NCBI GenBank assembly: GCA_009927815.1
Contig: RFMI01000069.1
Location: forward strand, 1-48,570
From: Betaproteobacteria bacterium
GTDB taxonomy: Bacteria; Pseudomonadota; Gammaproteobacteria; Burkholderiales; UBA3065
Length of the DNA: 48,570 bases
Reading direction: 5' to 3'
The notes under the pieces were generated by a model, which did not search any database, was not told the origin of the DNA, and was given only the letters and a program-made list of their open reading frames with translations. Below are positions 36,111-44,066 of this stretch, in pieces. Within the stretch, counting starts at the first letter, position 1; every line of letters begins with the position of its first letter. The position numbers and the translations under genes are program-made.

Positions 36111-36798
36111 GCAAATCGTACCGGTTCTGGATCTCCGCGACGGGATCGTCGTCCATGCCCGCCGCGGCGACCGTGCCAGTTACGCACCATTGCGGTCCTC
36201 GCTGTTCATGGGTTGCGATCCACTATCTGCGCTACAAGCGCTGGTTCGCGCCTGCAACGCACCGGCAGTGTATATCGCCGACCTTGACGCCATCACCTGC
36301 AGATCGCTACAGCGCGCCCTGCTGTTGGCTCTGCGCGAACACAGCCCGGTGCCAATCTGGCTGGACGCGGGTTTTGACGACGCCGAGGCCGCTCTTGAAG
36401 CGCACGCCGCAGGGTTCGTCCCGGTGATGGGCAGCGAATCGCTGCGCGATTCCAGCCACATCGCCGCGATGGCTGACCGACTCCCAAGCGACGCCTGGCT
36501 GCTGTCTCTAGACGCCGATGCGCAGGGCCCACGCGACCCGGCTGGCGTGCTGCAGCAGACCCAGCATTGGCCACAGCGAGTCATTGCCATGGACTTAAGC
36601 CGCGTTGGCAGCGAAGCTGGTGGTGTGGGCGAGTGGCTGATGCACTGCCGCGCCTTGGCCCCCAGCCGCGACTGGATCGCCGCCGGCGGCGTGCGCAACC
36701 GCAACGACCTCGATGCGCTGGCAGCCGCTGGCGTTGACACCGCACTGGTTGCTACTGCGCTGCATGCGGGGAGCCTCGACGTGCAGTCGCCGGCCTGA
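36109..36798 (+). CDS. HisA-like TIM-barrel protein of the C1 cluster
   Basis: The 229-residue protein starts MQIVPVLDLRDGIVVHARRG and resembles HisA. The first-strand acidic residue (Asp in PVLDLRDG) and a central SLDADAQ Asp in the positions of the HisA catalytic pair are both present. AAGGVRNRNDLDALAAAGVD resembles the phosphate-binding end. It belongs to a HisA-related group that recurs in H4MPT clusters and in methanogens, with no assigned reaction. The ATG at 36109 has AGAGGA about 8 bp upstream. An in-frame ATG at 36103 is possible. It is the only plus-strand gene between rlmI and fhcB. Histidine synthesis is unlikely, since no his genes are near. Confidence 0.78.
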   Translation: MQIVPVLDLRDGIVVHARRGDRASYAPLRSSLFMGCDPLSALQALVRACNAPAVYIADLDAITCRSLQRALLLALREHSPVPIWLDAGFDDAEAALEAHAAGFVPVMGSESLRDSSHIAAMADRLPSDAWLLSLDADAQGPRDPAGVLQQTQHWPQRVIAMDLSRVGSEAGGVGEWLMHCRALAPSRDWIAAGGVRNRNDLDALAAAGVDTALVATALHAGSLDVQSPA

Positions 36799-36810
36799 CG
36801 CGGTTCACGC

Positions 36811-36840
36811 AAAAAATAACCCCTCGCCGAGGCGAGGGGT
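36811..36840 (-). terminator. Rho-independent terminator of the fae genes
   Basis: A perfect 10-bp stem (ACCCCTCGCC at 36819-36828 with GGCGAGGGGT at 36831-36840) and a 2-nt apparent loop is followed, reading the minus strand, by a six-T tract (A-run at 36811-36816). It lies 50 bp after the fae paralogue stop. It may also stop plus-strand transcripts from the HisA-like gene, although it lacks a T-tract in that direction. Confidence 0.85.
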
Positions 36841-36890
36841 CTGAAAGTACCGGGCCAGAGGAATCTGGCCCAAGACCGCGAAGGTCGCGC

Positions 36891-37502
36891 TCAGTGAGCG
36901 GCGAACGGATGCGCGGACTTTGACTTCTGGGCAACCACGTCCTTGGCGGTCGGCTCGCCAGCGACGGCGCGCTGGATCGCTTCACGGGTGGCGCGGTAGT
37001 TGAAGTCTTGAATCTTCTTGTCGTCGGAGGCGTCCCAGTGGATGAACACGCCAACCGATACGAACAGGTCATCGGCTTGATCGACCGGGATGGTGCCATC
37101 CTCGACCGAATCAGCAACCGCCATCGCAACGCCACGCTGAGCCGGGCCGAACATCTGCACAGCTTGCTTGGCACCCTTGATGGTGACCTTGTTGAACATG
37201 ACGCAGTTGGGCTTGGCCATCAAGTTCGGCGCGACCACAGCCAGCAGGGCGGTGAAGCCATGCTTGTTGTTGGTCAGCGAATTGTTGAAGGCGGCTTCGG
37301 CAGCCGATCCACGCGGACCGATGATCAGGTCGATGTGCGCGACTTCGTTGCCATCACCCACCAGCGATTCGCCGATCAGGACCTTGTTGATGCGGGTCGA
37401 AGCCTTGGCGGCCGGCTTGGCAGCTGCCGGAGCAGGTGCGGCGGCGGTGGCCGGTTGTTGCTTGAGACCGAGCAGCCCGAGGATACCGTCGAGAATTCCC
37501 AT
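36891..37502 (-). CDS. fae2: Formaldehyde-activating enzyme paralogue with N-terminal helix-linker extension
   Basis: Fae condenses formaldehyde with H4MPT to methylene-H4MPT. The 203-residue protein has a complete Fae domain from about residue 36, with [19 protein letters not shown] including the conserved His, and the C-terminal KSAHPFAAH. It is about 83% identical, by my ungapped reading, to the neighbouring 169-residue Fae. The first 35 residues are extra: a Gly/Leu helix ([14 protein letters not shown]) and an Ala/Pro/Lys linker. The ATG at 37502 has AGAGGGAG 5 bp upstream, which fixes the start and makes the extension translated. The open frame to 37562 lacks such support. The symbol only marks the second copy. 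Confidence 0.93.
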   Translation of the reverse strand: MGILDGILGLLGLKQQPATAAAPAPAAAKPAAKASTRINKVLIGESLVGDGNEVAHIDLIIGPRGSAAEAAFNNSLTNNKHGFTALLAVVAPNLMAKPNCVMFNKVTIKGAKQAVQMFGPAQRGVAMAVADSVEDGTIPVDQADDLFVSVGVFIHWDASDDKKIQDFNYRATREAIQRAVAGEPTAKDVVAQKSKSAHPFAAH

Positions 37503-37604
37503 GTTGACTCCCTCTGTGGAGCGGCCCGCCCAACTGGACAGGCCGTCTTCGAGTAGCGCCACGCACCAGCGGCCGAAGCCCCCAGTGCGCGATGGCGACT
37601 GCGA

Positions 37605-38114
37605 TTAGTGTGCTGCGAACGGGTGGGCCGAGGTGCCCTTGGCTGCAACCACGTCCTTGGCCTTCGGCTCGCCCTTAACGGCGCGGGCCAGAGCTTCCTT
37701 GGTGGCGGTGTAGTTGTAGTCTTGGATCTTCTTGTCGTCTTCGGCCATCCAGTGGATGAACACGCCGACCGAGATGAACAGGTCATCGGCTTCGTCAGCC
37801 GGGATGGTGCCGTCTTCGACCGAATCAGCGACTGCCATAGCGACGCCACGTTGGGCCGGGCCGAACATTTGGACGGCTTGCTTGGCGCCCTTGATGGTGA
37901 CCTTGTTGAACATCACGGTGGCCGGCTTGCACATCAGGTTGGGAGCAACCACAGCCAGCAGCGAGGTGAAGCCGTCCTTGTTGTTGGTCAGGGTGTTGCA
38001 GAAAGCCGATTCAGCGGCCGAACCACGCGGGCCAATGATCAGGTCGATGTGTGCGACTTCGTTGCCATCACCAACCAGGGACTCGCCCACCATCACGCGG
38101 TCAATCTTTGCCAT
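37605..38114 (-). CDS. fae: Formaldehyde-activating enzyme
   Basis: This is a canonical 169-residue Fae ([20 protein letters not shown] onward, ending SAHPFAAH), which forms methylene-H4MPT from formaldehyde in the cytoplasm and is usually very abundant. The ATG at 38114 has an ideal AAGGAG Shine-Dalgarno (38122-38127 on the complementary strand) 7 bp upstream, fitting high expression. A 93 bp gap separates it from the CitG-like gene, and 102 bp lie before the paralogue, so it may have its own promoter. The shared terminator lies beyond the second copy. Confidence 0.97.
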   Translation of the reverse strand: MAKIDRVMVGESLVGDGNEVAHIDLIIGPRGSAAESAFCNTLTNNKDGFTSLLAVVAPNLMCKPATVMFNKVTIKGAKQAVQMFGPAQRGVAMAVADSVEDGTIPADEADDLFISVGVFIHWMAEDDKKIQDYNYTATKEALARAVKGEPKAKDVVAAKGTSAHPFAAH

Positions 38115-38207
38115 TTCCAGACTCCTTCAAGTGTTTGCAATGAAACCATCAATGAGAACTACGATCCCGCATCGATCCATGGAAAGTACGGTCGCGCGGC
38201 ATTGTGC

Positions 38208-39076
38208 CTAAGTGTTCTGCATTTCGTCCAGTTCTGTCGCGAAAACCGCCGCAACTGACAGGTCTGCCCAAGTACCCGGGTTGATGCCGGCAAGCCGCAA
38301 ATCGCTGTCAAGCGTGAGGATGCGACAGATATGTGACAACTTCCAGTGCGGTGGATCCGGAATCTCGCCTGAACACCGTGCTGCGTCAAACTTCACCTGC
38401 TCGGCGACCACCGCGCCATGCTTGCGCACGATGTGGGTGTCGGCTTCGGTGGCCAGTCCGCGCAAAAACACTGCGGTGAGCGCGTCTTCGCGGGTGGCGC
38501 CGGCGCGGACCCGCGCAGCAAAGTAGGCGGCCGCCTCCAGCACCTCAGCAAAGCCCGTGGAATACTGCCGGGCGATCTGGTCGCGTCCGGCCGCCAGCGC
38601 CATCGCCTGCAGCAAGGTCAGCGCAAACCCGGACGCAGTGACGTCGCCCTCGGCGGCGTTGCCCAGGCCCGCCGGACTGGCGCGAACGATGGCCCGCGCC
38701 AAGGCGACACCGTCGTCGATCGTGGTGTTGGCGAGCACCACCGGCAGTTGGTCGCGCCAACTTGGCCGACTGGCGCCGACGCGCGCAGAGCCGCCTCGCA
38801 CAGCGGTGCCAGCAACAGCACGATGCCGAGGTTGGTGTTGCAACCAGCCGCAGCCCAACTCGCGTCAACTGCCGTCTCGATGCGCTCGCCAAGACTCAGC
38901 CCCGGGTCGGACAACGGGCCGCAAACGGCCTCGGCACTGCGCAAAAAATGCTCGGCAGTCATCCGGTGCGCCGGCGCGCCGATGGCCACATTGCCGGGCT
39001 TGAACGCTTCGACGTCCGCGCAGCAAGCCCGTAGCACCGCATCCGACAAACGCTGGCTGACGCTCACGGCACACAT
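38208..39076 (-). pseudogene. CitG/MdcB-like triphosphoribosyl-dephospho-CoA synthase homologue, frameshifted
   Basis: Two overlapping frames together make one protein. The 5' part (to about 38770) gives MCAVSVSQRLSDAVL, FKPGNVAIGAPAHRM and GCNTNLGIVLLLAPLCEAAL. The 3' part, one frame back, gives SWRDQLPVVLANTTIDDGV, RASPAGLGNAAEGDV and the helical rest to 38208. Restoring one base near 38755-38790 gives 289 residues, a normal length. The family makes the CoA-like prosthetic group precursor of citrate or malonate lyases. The version between mch and fae in methylotrophs (Orf7-type) is thought to act in C1 cofactor synthesis. The start is ATG 39076 or GTG 39067. The break may be a real mutation or a sequence error. 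Confidence 0.8.
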
Positions 39077-39969
39077 CCCGCCGCCAGTCGCTGGCCCAGC
39101 AATCGGTCGACCAGACGCTCGGCAACGTCAAAGCCACACACCGACTGCAGGCCGCGCCAAGCCGGGATGCCGTTCACCTCGACCACCAGCAGGCGGCCGT
39201 CGCGGTCGCGGATGAGGTCGACACCGGCGTAGTCCATGTCCAGCGCTGCCGCCGCATCCACCGCCAGGCGGGCCAGGTCGCCATCGGCACAGACCGCCTC
39301 GCACTGCGCGCCCTGCGCCACGTTGCTGATCCAGTCGGTGCCGCGGCGGATCATTGCCGCCACCACCTCGCGGCCGATGACAAAGACGCGGAAGTCGTGC
39401 CAACCGTCGGCGCTGGTGTCGATGAAGCGCTGCAGGTAGTAGGCATGATCGAAGTCTTCACCGGCAGGGAGCGCGCCATCGCCCAAACGCTGCACGCCAA
39501 TGCCTTGCGACCCGAACAGCGGCTTGATCACCAGTTCATGCCCGGCGGCACGCTCGGCGGCGAGCGTTGCGAGCGCCTGCTCGCGCGACTCGCAGGCCCA
39601 GGTGGGCGGCGTTGGGATGCCGGCGCGGTGCAGCAAAAAACTGGTCAGCGCCTTGTCGACACTCTTTTCGATGGCGCGACCGTGGTTGAACACTGGCACG
39701 CCGAGCGCCTGCAGGGCGTGCAGCACGTCCAAGCGCAACACGATCTGCTCCAGGGTACCCCCGGAGATGCCGCGCACAAACACTGCGTCAGGGCGTCGCG
39801 CGAAGCCCGGAACGCGCACGCCATCCGGCGCCGTCAGATCGAGCGCGCAGTCGCGCAGACTGACGGTGCGCGGCTGGACGTTTCGCGCCAGCAAGGCCGC
39901 GTCGAGACGCCGGCCATGCCAGCCAGCGTCGTCGGTAGCGACCAGTACGGTGGGTGCGTCAGACGCCAA
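39064..39969 (-). CDS. RimK-like ATP-grasp ligase of the mch-fae region
   Basis: The 301-residue protein has an ATP-grasp fold. An N-terminal domain with DAVFVRGISGGTLEQIVLRL leads to GIPTPPTWACESREQAL and the ATP site HELVIKPLFGSQGIGVQRL. The Mg-binding end is DRDGRLLVVEVNGIPAW. It resembles RimK/MptN-type ligases that add glutamate to cofactors, and corresponds by position to Orf5 of Methylobacterium. A glutamylation role in H4MPT or methylofuran synthesis is inferred. No ATG fits. TTG at 39969, overlapping the mch end by 11 nt, is the best start. It overlaps the CitG-like gene at its 3' end. Confidence 0.82.
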   Translation of the reverse strand: MASDAPTVLVATDDAGWHGRRLDAALLARNVQPRTVSLRDCALDLTAPDGVRVPGFARRPDAVFVRGISGGTLEQIVLRLDVLHALQALGVPVFNHGRAIEKSVDKALTSFLLHRAGIPTPPTWACESREQALATLAAERAAGHELVIKPLFGSQGIGVQRLGDGALPAGEDFDHAYYLQRFIDTSADGWHDFRVFVIGREVVAAMIRRGTDWISNVAQGAQCEAVCADGDLARLAVDAAAALDMDYAGVDLIRDRDGRLLVVEVNGIPAWRGLQSVCGFDVAERLVDRLLGQRLAAGCVP

Positions 39970-40939
39970 ACGAGGTGTCGAGAAGATCGGGGTTGGCTTT
40001 ACCGGCGCGGTAGGTATGCCCCGACTCGTAGGCGGTGACCGAAACCACCGCCGGCGCGAACAGCGCCGGGTCGATCTTGTAGAAGTCGTAATGCACCGCC
40101 TTGAAGATTTCGGCAAACGGCTTGCCGTAGTCGCGGGACGTGCAGGACGGCATCTTTTCGGCAAGGTCACGGGCATCGGCATCCGAGCCCAGCACCACCA
40201 GATTGACTTCGCCGCAGAGCAGGATGGCGTCGTTGGTCCGGCCCATCGCGTCCATGAACTGGGGCGCCGGCGGGCACAGTGGTGCCGCGCCCATACCGTC
40301 GAGGATGTTCTCCAGTGGAAAGCCTAAGGTATGCGCCTTGTGCAATCCGACTTCCAAGACACGCGAGACCACTTGGGTGGCGCCAGCAAGACTACGGGTT
40401 GGCGTCAGGATGTAGGTCTGGCGATCGGTCGGCACGCCGGTATCCCGCGCCACCTTGTCCATGACCTCCGGCGGCGGCGTCTTGTCGGTCTCCAGCACCA
40501 GCACGCAATGGTCATGCTCATCCTTGTACTGGAGTTCCTTGAACAACTCCTCGCGAGCGGCCAGCGCGCGGCCTGGCCCTGAGCCCAGCGCAAAGAACGC
40601 CTCTTTGCCATCGCCGTGCGACAAGCTCCAGCCGGCGTATTGCGAGCCCAGGCAGGCCAGTACCGGGTTGGACGTGCCGACCACCACCTGCCACGCCCAA
40701 CGCTCGTAAGGCGCGTAGCCGATCGAGACATTGCCGAGCCCCCCGAGACAGATCTCGGCGATCAGCTTGCCGGCCTCGATGCCGCCGGGCGCTTTAACGC
40801 CCGCGTCGACAAATGTAGCGCCGTTGGCGGCGCGGCTGACACCCACGCGCAATACGCGGGCATCGCGCACCAGGCGCTCAACGAGCGGATGCGCGGTGGC
40901 ATTGACGCTGGGCCAGTGGTTGGAGGTCATCTCAAGCAT
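39959..40939 (-). CDS. mch: Methenyl-H4MPT cyclohydrolase
   Basis: Mch hydrolyses methenyl-H4MPT to formyl-H4MPT. The 326-residue product matches the family in length, with AAGNATFV-like RAANGATFVDAGVKAPGG, GLGNVSIGYAPYERW, SVTAYESGHTY near the end and FGSGPGR-like LGSGPGRALA. The ATG at 40939 is preceded by AAGGA 7 bp away. The longer open frame to 41047 lacks this and any similarity. It lies between the two ATP-grasp genes in the fae-to-mtdB run. It supplies the substrate for the formyltransferase/hydrolase complex encoded from 44323. Confidence 0.95.
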   Translation of the reverse strand: MLEMTSNHWPSVNATAHPLVERLVRDARVLRVGVSRAANGATFVDAGVKAPGGIEAGKLIAEICLGGLGNVSIGYAPYERWAWQVVVGTSNPVLACLGSQYAGWSLSHGDGKEAFFALGSGPGRALAAREELFKELQYKDEHDHCVLVLETDKTPPPEVMDKVARDTGVPTDRQTYILTPTRSLAGATQVVSRVLEVGLHKAHTLGFPLENILDGMGAAPLCPPAPQFMDAMGRTNDAILLCGEVNLVVLGSDADARDLAEKMPSCTSRDYGKPFAEIFKAVHYDFYKIDPALFAPAVVSVTAYESGHTYRAGKANPDLLDTSFGV

Positions 40940-40968
40940 GGTGGGTCCTTGGATCAAATCAAAATATT

Positions 40969-42054
40969 TCAGAGCGCAATGGTAGCGGCACGGCGGGCGC
41001 GCCGCGCGGCCAGTTCGGCGGTCGGCGCCACTGCGTGGATGCTGCACAGCGGCGCACCGGGGCGGATGCGAGCCCCGCAGCGCCAGTCAGACGCCGCTGC
41101 CGGTCGGGCTGCCGTGCGCAGCGGACGCTCAGCGTAGACCACGGCCAGTGCCCGGCTGCCTGCCGGCGCCTGCCAGTTGGGCAGAGGCTCACCGCGTACA
41201 GCGGCGCGGTGCAGCGCCAGCAGACCCGGCGCATCGCGGTCGTACAACTCGACGCTGGCCGACGGGCGCGGGTTGATCTCCAGCGCCCAGGGCTGCCCAT
41301 CCCGGCCGACAACAAAGTCCAGCGAATTCAGCCCGCGCAAACCGAGCTGCCCGGCAAGTCGCGTCGCCCAAGCCAGCACCTCGCGCTCGATGGCCGAACC
41401 GAGATCGGCGCGACTGGCGACCCCGCCCCAGCGAAACGGCAGTCCGGGCGTCGGACTGCACCACTGGCGGTTAAACCCTAGCGCCAGCACCCCGTCGCGG
41501 TGGGCACAGAACAGCAAAGACGCGGGACGACCCGCCACCCGCCGTTGCCAGATCGGTCCGTCGACATCAGCCAGCCGGACGCCAATCCCGGCGCTTCCCT
41601 CGGGACGTTTGCACAGCCAGCCGCTGAGACGGGCCGGACAGCTCAGGCGCGTCTCCGGTGTGGGGATGCCGGCATCAACAAACAGCATCGGCGCACGCGC
41701 GGCACGCCACACTGGCGGCAGATTGTTGAGCAGCGCATAGCGGCTGGCGATCGCTTCGATGACGTCGGGCCGGCCGTCGAAGCCGCCGCCGAGCAACACT
41801 TGCATCGGGTCATCGACGGTCCTCGCGGCTGCCGTCTGATCGAGCACTTGGGCAATCGCCCGCAGCACCCGCGCCGGCCTCGCGAGGTCGCTCAAAGGTA
41901 GATGCTGCCAGGCGTCGGTCACTGCGCGCGTATCGTCATCGCCGAACGCATCCACCGCCAAGAGAGGCGACCGCGGGGTGCGCCAGCCGACACGCCCCGC
42001 ACACTCCGCCAGCGCTCGCACCGACGCACCGACAACGACCAACGCACCGCTCAT
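40969..42054 (-). CDS. ATP-grasp protein, OrfY-type
   Basis: The 361-residue protein has an N-terminal LVVVGASVRALAECAGRVGW domain. Downstream are ATP-grasp features: SGWLCKRPEGSAGIGVRLAD, RGLNSLDFVVGRDGQ and WALEINPRPSASVELYDRD for Mg binding. It matches the OrfY protein next to mtdB and mch in methylotrophs, which is needed for the H4MPT pathway in Methylobacterium and presumed to act in cofactor synthesis. The ATG at 42054 overlaps the mtdB stop by 4 nt, and mch follows after 29 bp. The C-terminus is Ala/Arg-rich. Confidence 0.84.
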   Translation of the reverse strand: MSGALVVVGASVRALAECAGRVGWRTPRSPLLAVDAFGDDDTRAVTDAWQHLPLSDLARPARVLRAIAQVLDQTAAARTVDDPMQVLLGGGFDGRPDVIEAIASRYALLNNLPPVWRAARAPMLFVDAGIPTPETRLSCPARLSGWLCKRPEGSAGIGVRLADVDGPIWQRRVAGRPASLLFCAHRDGVLALGFNRQWCSPTPGLPFRWGGVASRADLGSAIEREVLAWATRLAGQLGLRGLNSLDFVVGRDGQPWALEINPRPSASVELYDRDAPGLLALHRAAVRGEPLPNWQAPAGSRALAVVYAERPLRTAARPAAASDWRCGARIRPGAPLCSIHAVAPTAELAARRARRAATIAL

Positions 42055-42974
42055 CCCGCCGGCTTGGTCTCGCTGACAAACTCGCGGGCAAAGGCAAAGG
42101 CGGCGCGGAAGTCGTAGTAGACCGGCTTCTCGGCCTTGACCATGCTGCGGAACATACGCTGCATGGTCTGATACTTGACGTTGCCGATGGCCAATGCGCC
42201 GATGGCGACGGTCTTGCCCGAGGCCGACTCGATGCGCTTGCCGTCGTCCATCAGGTCGATGCCGGCAATGCCGGCTGGCGGCACAGCATTCACGTCGGCC
42301 GCCACCAGCAAATGATGTGTCGTCGCCAGTCCTGCCGGAGTGAGGACTTGCACACCCGCTTTGGACGTCGCCAACACGACGTCGGCGTCGCGAACCATGC
42401 GCAGCTTGATCTGCTCGAGGTCGGCCTCGGCCGGCGTGATCTCGACCTCGTACTTGTCGGCGAGGCGGTTGGCGGTGGTGCGGGCGTGCGTCATCGGCTC
42501 GTAACCGATGATGTGGACATCGGCGCCGGCATCGGCCGACAACACGGCTGCCGCCGCGCCAACCGGACCGGTGCCGCCGATCACGGCGACACGCTTGCCC
42601 TCGAGCGTGGTGCCGTGGTCGCGCTTAAGCGCGCGCTCGACGCAGGCGACCATCGCTGCCGCCGTGGTGAAGGCGCCCGAGGGATCGGCGAACACGCTGA
42701 CCTCGAACGGCGGGACCATGGCGCGGTGCGCCGCCTCGACCATATCGTTGGCGATCTCGTTGTCACGGCCGCCGATGAAGATGGCGGTGCGCTTCACGCC
42801 GCTGGGCCCGCGCGAAAAAATCGCGTCCTGCGTCATGCCCTGCACCTGATCGACCGTCAGGTGGGTATAGGGGATGACCACGTTGTAGCCCGAATCAATG
42901 GCCATATTGACGTCGAACGGACTGACGTTCGGCGCGTGGGTGAACATGTGCAGGATGTAGGGCGAGTCGGTCAT
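42051..42974 (-). CDS. mtdB: NAD(P)-dependent methylene-H4MPT dehydrogenase
   Basis: MtdB oxidises methylene-H4MPT, the product of Fae, to methenyl-H4MPT. The 307-residue protein begins MTDSPYILHMFTHAPNVSPF. It has a substrate segment (DSGYNVVIPYTHLTVDQVQG) and a Rossmann fold with VAVIGGTGPVGAAAAVLSAD. It resembles MtdB more than the NADP-specific MtdA by its family start and by its company of mch and orfY. Cofactor preference cannot be read with certainty. It lies 45 bp after the beta-RFAP synthase gene and overlaps orfY by 4 nt. Confidence 0.94.
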   Translation of the reverse strand: MTDSPYILHMFTHAPNVSPFDVNMAIDSGYNVVIPYTHLTVDQVQGMTQDAIFSRGPSGVKRTAIFIGGRDNEIANDMVEAAHRAMVPPFEVSVFADPSGAFTTAAAMVACVERALKRDHGTTLEGKRVAVIGGTGPVGAAAAVLSADAGADVHIIGYEPMTHARTTANRLADKYEVEITPAEADLEQIKLRMVRDADVVLATSKAGVQVLTPAGLATTHHLLVAADVNAVPPAGIAGIDLMDDGKRIESASGKTVAIGALAIGNVKYQTMQRMFRSMVKAEKPVYYDFRAAFAFAREFVSETKPAG

Positions 42975-43019
42975 GGCGCCTCCCGGGCGAGCTGAGTCTG
43001 CGGAACGTGGATGAGCGGC

Positions 43020-44066
43020 TTATCGTGAGGCGAGCGCGACAATCGCATCGGCTCGGACCTTGGCCTCGGCAGATGCCAGTTCGGCGCCGCGATTGCGGCC
43101 GCGACTGATCTCGACCCGCACGGGCAGGTCGGCGAACTGCTGACGCACCCATGCGGCCATGGTTTCGCCGCGGCCGGCGTCGGGCAATACGGCAAAACCA
43201 GTGGGTCCCCAGGAGCTCTGACCCAGGCAGGTCACACCGGCGTCGCGCAGACCGTCGAGGACGGCGGTGATCCGGGGACTGGCGAAGCGCCCACCCTGCG
43301 CCGGCGCAAAATGGTCCCCGCACTCGTTCTGCACCACAGTCACCGCCGCGCCGAACGCGTCGAGATCGGACTCGGCCAGCGCCGGCAACAGCTGCATCAG
43401 CGTCACCCGGCACAACCGCGCGGCGCGCTCGGCAGTAAACGGCGGCAGTCGGCGGAAAGCCTCGATCTCGGCTTCGCCGTGCAGACCCGTGGCGGCCTCG
43501 TCGTACAGCAACAGCACCGACCACGCGTCCGGGATGTCGGCCCGCGCGACCACCGGCGCGACGCCTTCGCCACGGTTGCCACCATCCACCAGAAAACCGC
43601 CCTGCTCGAAGCCCGCGATGCCGATGCCCGAGCGCAGACCGCGCCCGGTGGCGTGCGCCAACTCAAGCGCCGTCGGCGTAAGTCCGTAGAGCGCGCACAG
43701 GCTGCGCGCCAGCGCCAGCGCCAACTGAGTGCCCGACCCGAGACCGATGTGCGCCGGCACCGTCGCATCAACGTGGAAATGACCCGCCGGCGGAATACCG
43801 AAATGGGTCGCCGCGCGCTGGAGGTAACGCAAAGCACGCTCGGCGTCGCAGCCGGTCACCCGCAGCTGTGCGGCCGGCATGGCCACGATGCGTGTTCCGG
43901 GATGCTCGAGGGTGAAGCCCAAACTGCCGAAACGGCGCCCCAGCCCGCCGTCGAGGTCAAGAAACCCCATGTGCAGCCGCGCGGGCGCCCAGAGTGCGAG
44001 CCCGTCCGGCGCGGCTACGCTACGGGGCATCTGGACAAGCGGACGGGACTGCGGGTTGCGGGACAT
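43020..44066 (-). CDS. mptG: Beta-ribofuranosylaminobenzene 5'-phosphate synthase
   Basis: This enzyme joins p-aminobenzoate to PRPP with loss of CO2 and PPi, the first committed H4MPT step, so it uses the product of the PabB branch encoded 10 kb away. The 348-residue product has GHMP-kinase-like motifs: ARLHMGFLDLDG near residue 30, VPAHIGLGSGTQLALALA, RSGIGIAGFEQGGFLVDGG, and LGQSSWGPTGFAVL near the C-terminus. ATG 44066 or 44030 are both plausible. An upstream ATG at 44135 would overlap the probable promoter. It is the first gene of the minus-strand C1 operon and divergent from fhcB. Confidence 0.92.
   Translation of the reverse strand: MSRNPQSRPLVQMPRSVAAPDGLALWAPARLHMGFLDLDGGLGRRFGSLGFTLEHPGTRIVAMPAAQLRVTGCDAERALRYLQRAATHFGIPPAGHFHVDATVPAHIGLGSGTQLALALARSLCALYGLTPTALELAHATGRGLRSGIGIAGFEQGGFLVDGGNRGEGVAPVVARADIPDAWSVLLLYDEAATGLHGEAEIEAFRRLPPFTAERAARLCRVTLMQLLPALAESDLDAFGAAVTVVQNECGDHFAPAQGGRFASPRITAVLDGLRDAGVTCLGQSSWGPTGFAVLPDAGRGETMAAWVRQQFADLPVRVEISRGRNRGAELASAEAKVRADAIVALASR

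Larger units (their letters stand above)
36891..38114 (-). repeat. Tandem duplication of the fae gene
   Basis: Two head-to-tail copies of a roughly 500 bp coding unit (37605-38114 and about 36891-37397) encode Fae domains differing at about 29 of 168 aligned positions, without gaps. Long stretches such as the segments encoding [20 protein letters not shown] are identical in protein. The second copy has a new 5' segment of about 105 bp. The upstream regions differ. Confidence 0.85.

Noticed and set aside
38115-38207. A sigma-70 promoter directly upstream of fae.
   Set aside because: The gap has TTGATG and TTTCCA boxes, but no well-spaced -10 partner, so I did not list a promoter despite the strong ribosome-binding site.
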